A stretch of 12,475 nucleotides of DNA from Sulfurovum sp. Lineage in GTDB: Bacteria > Campylobacterota > Campylobacteria > Campylobacterales > Sulfurovaceae. The translations under genes were made by a program, and so were the position numbers. Position 1 is the stretch's first letter. Each line of letters begins with the position of its first letter. Below, piece by piece: positions 1-5,721 of this stretch. The DNA lies in NCBI GenBank assembly GCA_020719895.1, contig DYPM01000048.1:1-12475 (forward strand), given 5' to 3'. Below the pieces are notes generated by a model, which saw only the letters and a program-made list of their open reading frames with translations, made no database searches and was not told the DNA's origin.

Positions 1-25
1 TTAAAAATTGCTTAATAAAAAACTA

Positions 26-30
26 AAGGA
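26..30 (+). promoter_or_regulatory. Ribosome binding site of pelC
   Basis: AAGGA lies 5 nt upstream of the ATG at 36, so it supports that start. Only 35 bases precede the gene, so the operon promoter cannot be judged; it may lie upstream of the window. Confidence 0.7.
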
Positions 31-35
31 ATATC

Positions 36-536
36 ATGAAAACAAGAAGTAGAAGTTTAAGTTTTTTATTTTCTATTGCGATACTTTTTTTTATAGGTTG
101 TGCTCAAACCCATCTCACTTCATCAAGCTTAATGCCTAAAGGCGACAGAAATAACCGCATTATGGTTTCTGTTTTTGAGAACGATACTGATACACCACAA
201 GCAGGAGTTCGTGCAGCAAATATTGTAGAGGGAGTGTTGTTGGCAAAGGGATACTGTATCCTTCGTGATGAAAATACAAAAAAAACCAAATCAGAAACAA
301 AAGCGACACTGTTAATCCAGCAACAAACAAGATATCTTCTCAGTGGAGATGTAAACGAGTGGCGTTACAAGACAGGTATTGATGGCGAGCCTGCGGTAAG
401 TTTGCAACTAAGACTTACAGATCTTCAACAAAATAAGATTGTTTGGAGTGCAACTGGTGCAAAAAGCAGTTGGGGCAATGATTCGATTGGGACAGTAGCA
501 CACGACTTAGTTATATCTATGATTGATGAAAAATAA
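36..536 (+). CDS. pelC: PelC-like outer-membrane lipoprotein
   Basis: A protein of 166 residues. It starts with a basic N-terminus (MKTRSRS), a hydrophobic stretch at residues 8-21 and a lipobox ending FFIGC, with Cys22 as the predicted lipidation site. It is therefore a lipoprotein with a mature part of about 145 residues. Known PelC proteins (about 170 residues) form a ring on the periplasmic face of the outer membrane below the PelB barrel, and an acidic funnel helps guide the cationic polymer. The mature part shows the expected small alpha/beta fold: a beta strand followed by ENDTDTPQAG, a helix, and a late strand with a conserved-looking tryptophan (IVWSATG). Identification rests on size, lipobox, fold pattern and position directly before pelD. 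Seen alone, it would only be called a small lipoprotein. It is the first gene visible in the cluster, ahead of pelD by 15 nt. Confidence 0.85.
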   Translation: MKTRSRSLSFLFSIAILFFIGCAQTHLTSSSLMPKGDRNNRIMVSVFENDTDTPQAGVRAANIVEGVLLAKGYCILRDENTKKTKSETKATLLIQQQTRYLLSGDVNEWRYKTGIDGEPAVSLQLRLTDLQQNKIVWSATGAKSSWGNDSIGTVAHDLVISMIDEK

Positions 537-551
537 TATTTTCATATTGCT

Positions 552-1796
552 ATGTTATTTACTAATACTTTAAGAGAGAAATTTTTTCAAAGTGCATATC
601 TTGAGGTAACTCTTATTATGATTACCTATTTTGCTATAGGTTTTCTCACAGATCCAAATGATATTTGTATGATCAATACAAAATTTTCAGTTCTTACTTT
701 TACCTTAGCACTCATTACTCTTTTTCACGGAATTCTTCCTGGTGTGTATGCGATTCTTTTGTTTGGAGTGGTGATGAGAGTGGGATATGAGACGTTTGAT
801 TATATTTATTTTTTACGTGAATTTGTGCTTGTATTGGTGTTTGGAGAGTTTCACTACTATTGGGATCAGAAAATTCTCAAACAAAAAGTGGAGTGGGAAT
901 TTACCAACAAAAGAGTAGCAGAGCTTGGAAAAGCCTTTTATATGCTCAAAGTCTCACATGATCAAATCGAAAAAAGTTATGTTGTAAAACCAATGAGTTT
1001 GCGTAATGCAATTTATAGCATCAAAGAGAAATTCACCAGCAAAGAGAGCAAAGAAGGGTATATAGATTTTTTGCTTTTGATCAAAAAAACCCTTACGATT
1101 GAAAAAGCTTATTTGGTTGCGATTGATGAAGATGGTGAGAGTTTTGAAATTCTCTCACAGAGCAATGAAAAAGATCTCTTTGATTCTAAAGATCCTTTGA
1201 TGAGAGATACATTGTTGCGAAAAATGCCACTTTATGTAAGTGATGGAGAGAAGTATCAGAGCAGTCGCTATCTTGCAGTGATTCCTGCTGTCACTCAAAA
1301 CAAAGTAGTTGGATTGTTGGCGATTGAAGAGATGCCTTTTTTGGCGTTTAATAGAGACAATCTTATTTCAGTATCTATTTTGATTAATTATCTTTTTTTT
1401 GAGATAGAAAAAATAAAAATACTCAAAACCATCAAAGATTTTTTACCATTTTTTAGAGATAATTTTCGTTTTGAGTGTTATCGTTTACATCAGATTGAAC
1501 TACACCACAACGTTGCTTCATCTATTTTGGTCTTTAAAACCAAAGAGCCAATTGTCACTCATTTGCTAAGAGAAGAGATACATATGCACCTTCGCACACT
1601 TGATATAAAAACCGAACTTCAAACCGAAGCATTTGATGTGACAGCAATACTTTTTCCACTTACAGACAAAATTTCAATTGAGGGATTTATAGAAAGAGCA
1701 ACCAATAAATCTGCTTTTTCCAATGAGAATTTAGAGTACTCTTCTTTTTTATTAAGTGAATTAGATTTGATGAAAGCATATATAGGTCTAACATGA
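552..1796 (+). CDS. pelD: PelD-like membrane c-di-GMP receptor
   Basis: A protein of 414 residues (Pseudomonas PelD is about 455). The N-terminus has about four membrane segments (roughly residues 15-33, 45-58, 61-77 and 84-100). A helical linker (about 105-142), a GAF-like domain (about 150-290) and a degenerate GGDEF-like domain (about 300-414) follow. The GGDEF active-site motif is absent; the corresponding place reads LQTEAF (356-361). The upstream inhibitory-site motif RxxD is kept as R348-T-L-D351. This is the PelD signature: it binds c-di-GMP but does not make it, and binding switches on polymer synthesis. R151 in PMSLRNA may correspond to the third contact arginine known from Pseudomonas (inference). 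The ATG at 552 has no clear Shine-Dalgarno sequence, so translation may depend on coupling to pelC. The stop overlaps the pelE start as ATGA. Confidence 0.9.
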   Translation: MLFTNTLREKFFQSAYLEVTLIMITYFAIGFLTDPNDICMINTKFSVLTFTLALITLFHGILPGVYAILLFGVVMRVGYETFDYIYFLREFVLVLVFGEFHYYWDQKILKQKVEWEFTNKRVAELGKAFYMLKVSHDQIEKSYVVKPMSLRNAIYSIKEKFTSKESKEGYIDFLLLIKKTLTIEKAYLVAIDEDGESFEILSQSNEKDLFDSKDPLMRDTLLRKMPLYVSDGEKYQSSRYLAVIPAVTQNKVVGLLAIEEMPFLAFNRDNLISVSILINYLFFEIEKIKILKTIKDFLPFFRDNFRFECYRLHQIELHHNVASSILVFKTKEPIVTHLLREEIHMHLRTLDIKTELQTEAFDVTAILFPLTDKISIEGFIERATNKSAFSNENLEYSSFLLSELDLMKAYIGLT

Positions 1797-2734
1797 TAGA
1801 GATAGAAATATTTTCACTCTCTTCTTTTTATTTGTTTCATATTTTTGTCTCGAGCGTTATTTCATTTTTTGGTGTTTATTTGGTAAAAAAAAGATTTGAA
1901 ACTTCCAAAAAAAAAATTTGGTTTTTCTTTTTTGTTTTCAATATCTCTTTGCCTCTTGTGGGATATATCTTGACGTTTTTGATTGGGTACTACTTAGCAC
2001 ATGTGCGATACGAAACTGTTTTGAACAAAATATCTTATATTGATATGAGCGAATTTGAAAAAGAGTTTCCAAAAGTTGAACGAATTTTTGGTGAAGGATC
2101 AATGGAGAGGATATTAAAAGACGACTTATCGCTTGGTTCTTATAAAATGAAAGCGTTGGTCTCTTTATCCGAAAGTATGGACAAAGAGAAGGTGAGACTT
2201 ATCAAAAGTTGTCTATCAGACAAAAACGATGAGATTAGGCTCTATAGTTTTGCACTGATTGATACGATGGAACGTACCATCAATGGCAAAATATACGAAA
2301 AAGCACAAGCGTTTACAGAAGTGGCGGAAGAGACGCAAAAGATTGAAATTGCTGAATCGTTGGTCTATCTTTATTGGGATTTGGTCTATTATGAACTCTC
2401 TGATGAAAACCTTCAAGCATTTGTCCTCGCAGAGGTAGAACGATATGCTACTATGGTCTTATCGCACTATCCTCATCACGTCAAAATCAATCTCATTCAA
2501 GGGCAAACACTCATGATGGCAAAAAAATATCTAGAAGCAGAAATGTGTTTTGCTACGATACTCTCCGATGGATACGCTCGCTCTCATGTCGCTCCTTTTC
2601 TTGCTCGGATACGGTTTGAAAATCACGACTTTTTAGAAACAAGAGACTTTATTCTCAACGAAGGCAAAATGCTCTATTACGATGCTACATACCATCCACT
2701 CTATATGCAATGGAGTCACAATGTCCAACGCTAA
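1793..2734 (+). CDS. pelE: PelE-like membrane/TPR protein
   Basis: A protein of 313 residues (PelE in Pseudomonas is about 329). Two hydrophobic segments (about residues 8-29 and 42-68) flank a lysine-rich cytoplasmic loop. A soluble helical region follows, with TPR-like helix pairs, for example around HVKINLIQGQTLMMAKKYLEAEM. In known systems PelE binds PelD and helps assemble the inner-membrane synthase with PelF and PelG. The start overlaps the pelD stop by 4 nt (ATGA), typical of translational coupling. The end overlaps the pelF start by 14 nt. The lysine loop is encoded by an A8 run (1885-1892) and an A10 run (1907-1916), the latter a possible slippage site. Primary sequence alone is weakly diagnostic; position between pelD and pelF and the two-TM plus TPR layout make the call. 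Confidence 0.83.
   Translation: MIEIEIFSLSSFYLFHIFVSSVISFFGVYLVKKRFETSKKKIWFFFFVFNISLPLVGYILTFLIGYYLAHVRYETVLNKISYIDMSEFEKEFPKVERIFGEGSMERILKDDLSLGSYKMKALVSLSESMDKEKVRLIKSCLSDKNDEIRLYSFALIDTMERTINGKIYEKAQAFTEVAEETQKIEIAESLVYLYWDLVYYELSDENLQAFVLAEVERYATMVLSHYPHHVKINLIQGQTLMMAKKYLEAEMCFATILSDGYARSHVAPFLARIRFENHDFLETRDFILNEGKMLYYDATYHPLYMQWSHNVQR
1907..1916 (+). repeat. A10 homopolymer tract inside pelE
   Basis: Ten consecutive adenines encode part of SKKKI in the loop between the two membrane segments of PelE. This is the longest mononucleotide run I noticed in the window. A gain or loss of one base here would shift pelE early in the protein. Confidence 0.85.
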
Positions 2735-4241
2735 ATATGTCAGACAAAGTGATCTTGTTGATGTGATGCTTTTTGGTGAAGGGACTTACCCTTATATTCG
2801 TGGTGGTGTCTCTTCGTGGATTCATCAGCTTATCAATGGAATGCCTCATCTTACGTTTGGAATCATATTTTTGGGATCTATTCCTGAAGAGTATGGCGAT
2901 ATACGGTATGAACTTCCTGCCAATCTTATCCATCTTGAGGTGCATTATCTCTTTGATTACGCACACAACGCACCTCCAAAACGCCAAAAAGACTCTCCCA
3001 ATTTTGAAAGTATCCAAAAGCTCTATCAATGGTTTAAAACAGGAAGTGGCGGTATGCCCGATGCGATGCGTCATATTGAATTTTTTACCAAGGATATTAC
3101 CCATACGCATTTTTTGCACTCCAAACAATCGTGGGATTTTATCAACGAAAAATACCTTCAAAACTGCCATGATCTCCCTTTTATCGACTACTTTTGGACA
3201 GTCAAAAATATCCATCAGCCCATTTGGATGCTCGCAGGTGTCGTTGAGGGAATGCCTAAAGCAAAGATTTACCACAGCCCTTCGACTGGATATGCAGGAT
3301 TTCTCGCCACACTTGCTTCCTATCATACAGGCGCACCGTATATCCTCACCGAACACGGTATTTACACAAGAGAACGAAAAATCGATATGCTCTCTGCTAA
3401 TTGGATCAACTTCAAAAAACCAGCAATTTTAAAACAACCCGAAGAGCTTAACTATATCAAAAGAATGTGGGTGAGTTTTTTTGAGCAAATTGGCAAAATG
3501 AGCTACGAGAGAGCTGATCCTATTCTTTCACTCTTTGCAGGAGCTAGAGAGATACAAGTCGCCTTCGGTGCCAATCGCAATAAAACCGCTGTGATTCCCA
3601 ATGGCGTGGATGTAGATGGACTTGGAAAGTGTTATCACCAAAGAGAGAGCGGTGTACCTCAAGTAATTACTTTGATTGGGCGTGTCGTCTCGATCAAAGA
3701 TATCAAGACATTTATTAGAGCTGTTCGTATCACTGTTGATACACTGCCAAATGTCGAGGCGTGGGTGGTAGGACCGATGGATGAAGATCCCGAATATGCC
3801 AAAGAGTGTCAAAATATGGTAGAGACGCTGGGACTTACAAACAACTTTTTTTTCAAAGGGTTTCAAAATATCAAAGATATCCTTCCCAAAACAGGACTTC
3901 TCACACTCACTTCTATTAGCGAAGGAATGCCACTGACGATATTAGAAGGATACGCTGCTGGTGTGCCGTGTGTGGCAACTGATGTGGGAAGTTGTAAAGA
4001 TCTTATTTATGGCGGGCTTGGTGAGGAAGATGAGGCGATAGGACCTTCAGGCGAAGTGGTAACGATCGCAAATCCTTCAGCATTGGCACAAAGTTATATT
4101 CGATTTTTAGGCGATGAAGCACTTTGGTTTCAAGCTCAAAAAGCAGCACTTGAACGTGTAGAGCGGTACTACAGACAAGATACTTTTTTGAAAAATTATC
4201 AAGCAGTCTATGAAAAGGCGTTGGCACAATGGCAGGGATAG
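2721..4241 (+). CDS. pelF: PelF glycosyltransferase, GT4 family
   Basis: A cytosolic GT-B glycosyltransferase that polymerises Pel from UDP-linked amino sugar. The chosen ATG at 2721 gives 506 residues, almost exactly the 507 of Pseudomonas PelF. An upstream in-frame ATG at 2682 would add 13 residues lying wholly inside pelE and is less likely. GGAG at 2712-2715 precedes the chosen start by 5 nt. The N-terminal domain opens with the PelF-typical LFGEGTYPYIRGGVSSW. The C-terminal nucleotide-sugar domain has LIGRVVSIKD, with R321 and K326 at the same 5-residue spacing as the catalytically important Arg/Lys pair of PelF. It also has the retaining GT4 EX7E motif, E401-GMPLTIL-E409. The gene overlaps pelE by 14 nt and pelG by 13 nt. 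The exact donor sugar (UDP-GalNAc or UDP-GlcNAc) cannot be read from sequence. Confidence 0.95.
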   Translation: MSNAKYVRQSDLVDVMLFGEGTYPYIRGGVSSWIHQLINGMPHLTFGIIFLGSIPEEYGDIRYELPANLIHLEVHYLFDYAHNAPPKRQKDSPNFESIQKLYQWFKTGSGGMPDAMRHIEFFTKDITHTHFLHSKQSWDFINEKYLQNCHDLPFIDYFWTVKNIHQPIWMLAGVVEGMPKAKIYHSPSTGYAGFLATLASYHTGAPYILTEHGIYTRERKIDMLSANWINFKKPAILKQPEELNYIKRMWVSFFEQIGKMSYERADPILSLFAGAREIQVAFGANRNKTAVIPNGVDVDGLGKCYHQRESGVPQVITLIGRVVSIKDIKTFIRAVRITVDTLPNVEAWVVGPMDEDPEYAKECQNMVETLGLTNNFFFKGFQNIKDILPKTGLLTLTSISEGMPLTILEGYAAGVPCVATDVGSCKDLIYGGLGEEDEAIGPSGEVVTIANPSALAQSYIRFLGDEALWFQAQKAALERVERYYRQDTFLKNYQAVYEKALAQWQG

Positions 4242-5599
4242 GATTTGAGCTTCGGCGGATTTTAAAGCCCAATAGTCTTATTTCAATGGCAAAAGTCTAT
4301 GGTTACTCTGCGATTTTGAGTTCGGGTCCTTGGGTGATCTCTATCGTGGCGATTATTTTTGTCGGGTTTATCAATCTTGCTACCACCAAACAAGCAGGTG
4401 ATACGGTAGCCTTTCAAGTAGTGATCACTTATGCGATTGCTTTGGCTTCGAGTATGACAATTACAGGATTTGTACAGCTCCCTTTTACGCGGTTTCTTGC
4501 TGATGAGATTTTTGGCAAAAGAGAAGACGAAGTATTGCCTGCTTATCTTGGCGTGTTGATGATGGTGTGGATAGCGGGATTTGTTTTGATATTGCCATTG
4601 GTACTTTATGTATTTTATGATCAAAGTGATCTCTTTATTCTTATCGCTATCACGACTTATATGGCACTTGGCGGTGTTTGGATCTCCAATATCATCGCGG
4701 CGAGTCTCAAGTACTACAATTCGGTCGTTTTAGCCTATCTGTTTGCTTATGCGATGATTGTGATATTGTCGTTTTTCTTTGGCAAATCGCTTGAGATTTT
4801 GACACTTATTTTTTGTGCAGGTAATGTGTTGCTTTTGATTGTCTTGATGTTATTGATTATCAAACGGTATGAATCAAAACGACTGATTAGCTTGAAGTTT
4901 TTTGGTAAAAACTTCTATTGGAGTCTTGGGTTTGCAGGATTTTTTTATACTATTGGGGCGTGGGTGGATAAGTTTATTTTTTGGTTTCATCCGCTTACAG
5001 GCTATAATGTGATTGGACGATTGAACGCTTCAGTACTCTATGATATCCCGATTTTTGTTGCGTATTTGTCAATTCTTCCAGGAATGGCGGTATTTTTCTT
5101 TCGTTTAGAGTCTGATTTTGCAGAAAAATATGAGTTTTTTTATGATGCTGTGAGAGACGGAGGAACGCTTGCAATGATTCGAAGGTATCGTAACGAGATG
5201 AGTGAAGTGGTGCGACATGCGATTCGCGAAATTGTGGTTATTCAAGGGATTATGAATATCTTTTTGTTTTTGTATGCACCACAGCTGTTTAATTTTATGC
5301 ATATTCCACAGCTCTATTTGGGACTCTTTTTTGTTTTGACGGTTGGAGCACAATTGCAGCTTGGGTTTATGTCGGTCATGGCGATTTTGTATTATTTAGA
5401 TAGACGACATCAGGCGATGTGGCTTTCGATTGGGTTTTTTGTCCTCAATACGACACTGACACTTCTCTCGATAGAGATGGGACCTACATTTTTTGGGTAT
5501 GGATATGCAGTGTCGTTGCTGATTATGTTTACAATAAGTGTTTGGGTGATACGAAATGAACTCAAGGAGTTAGACTATGAAACATTTATGTTGCGGTAA
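4229..5599 (+). CDS. pelG: PelG inner-membrane polysaccharide transporter
   Basis: A protein of 456 residues, the same length as Pseudomonas PelG, with about 12 hydrophobic segments along its whole length. It begins MAGIGFELRRIL, the hallmark N-terminus of PelG, which fixes the start at 4229 inside the last codons of pelF. PelG resembles polysaccharide flippases of the MOP/PST type. Within the PelDEFG complex it is thought to pass the growing chain across the inner membrane. The C-terminus (DYETFMLR) is encoded by the first copy of a 30-bp repeat that also encodes the pelA start in another frame. This suggests that the pelG end and pelA start once overlapped directly. Confidence 0.95.
   Translation: MAGIGFELRRILKPNSLISMAKVYGYSAILSSGPWVISIVAIIFVGFINLATTKQAGDTVAFQVVITYAIALASSMTITGFVQLPFTRFLADEIFGKREDEVLPAYLGVLMMVWIAGFVLILPLVLYVFYDQSDLFILIAITTYMALGGVWISNIIAASLKYYNSVVLAYLFAYAMIVILSFFFGKSLEILTLIFCAGNVLLLIVLMLLIIKRYESKRLISLKFFGKNFYWSLGFAGFFYTIGAWVDKFIFWFHPLTGYNVIGRLNASVLYDIPIFVAYLSILPGMAVFFFRLESDFAEKYEFFYDAVRDGGTLAMIRRYRNEMSEVVRHAIREIVVIQGIMNIFLFLYAPQLFNFMHIPQLYLGLFFVLTVGAQLQLGFMSVMAILYYLDRRHQAMWLSIGFFVLNTTLTLLSIEMGPTFFGYGYAVSLLIMFTISVWVIRNELKELDYETFMLR
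5564..5569 (+). promoter_or_regulatory. Strong ribosome binding site near the end of pelG
   Basis: AAGGAG sits 7 nt upstream of the ATG at 5577. It is the best Shine-Dalgarno match seen in the window. It now drives only a 41-codon frame but probably once served pelA directly (inference from the flanking duplication). Confidence 0.7.
5570..5599 (+). repeat. 30-bp direct repeat, copy 1 (pelG end)
   Basis: An exact 30-bp sequence, beginning TTAGACTATGAAACATTT, that recurs at 5692-5721 (offset 122 bp). In this copy it encodes the last codons and stop of pelG. Out of frame, it contains an ATG (5577) followed by the same first codons as pelA (MKHLCCGK). Confidence 0.97.
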
Positions 5600-5702
5600 G
5601 ATAAATTTTCAGAGCGACCAGTCGCGAGAGCCGTCTGCTGAAGACCTCATTTTGGGCTCTGCTCAAAATGTGAGCATGATTAAAATAAGGTTTAGACTAT
5701 GA
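5577..5702 (+). CDS. Possible 41-codon leader ORF ahead of pelA
   Basis: From the ATG at 5577, with a strong Shine-Dalgarno 7 nt upstream, a frame of 41 codons begins MKHLCCGK, the same eight residues as PelA. It then runs through the inserted segment (INFQSDQSREPS and on) and stops at TGA 5700-5702. That stop overlaps the pelA start at 5699 as ATGA, the same coupling geometry as at pelD/pelE. It may be a relic of the original pelA start that now feeds ribosomes to the second start. There is no evidence that the peptide itself has a function; it may be translated only in passing, or not at all. Confidence 0.4.
   Translation: MKHLCCGKINFQSDQSREPSAEDLILGSAQNVSMIKIRFRL
5600..5691 (+). other. 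92-bp inserted segment with several inverted repeats
   Basis: This segment lies between the two 30-bp repeat copies and looks richer in G+C in its middle than the flanking genes. It holds several small inverted repeats: GCGA/TCGC (5614-5625), AGAGCC (5627-5632) with GGCTCT (5655-5660), GTCT/AGAC (5633-5645), CATTTTG (5648-5654) with CAAAATG (5664-5670), and GCTCA/TGAGC (5661-5675). Some of these exclude each other, so alternative foldings are possible. It ends with AAGG (5687-5690), the probable ribosome binding site of pelA. It encodes no transposase. It could be a miniature mobile or palindromic element, or a leftover of a larger insertion. Confidence 0.5.
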
Positions 5703-5721
5703 AACATTTATGTTGCGGTAA
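5692..5721 (+). repeat. 30-bp direct repeat, copy 2 (pelA start)
   Basis: The second exact copy of the repeat at 5570-5599. Here it contains the pelA start codon (5699) and first codons. After the repeat the sequence differs from copy 1 at once (A instead of G) and continues into the PelA signal peptide, so this copy is joined to the intact gene. Confidence 0.97.

Noticed and set aside
2682..2720. Longer start for PelF at ATG 2682
   Set aside because: The extra 13 residues lie within the pelE coding region, while the start at 2721 has a GGAG site and gives the usual PelF length.
2685..3356. Long minus-strand open frame opposite pelF
   Set aside because: It lies fully opposite a well-supported glycosyltransferase gene, its protein is rich in Cys, Arg and Ile with no recognisable domain, and it fits an antisense shadow.
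5600..5691. A c-di-GMP riboswitch or other known riboswitch upstream of pelA
   Set aside because: The hairpins do not match any riboswitch core I can recognise, and the segment is better explained as an insertion between duplicated flanks.
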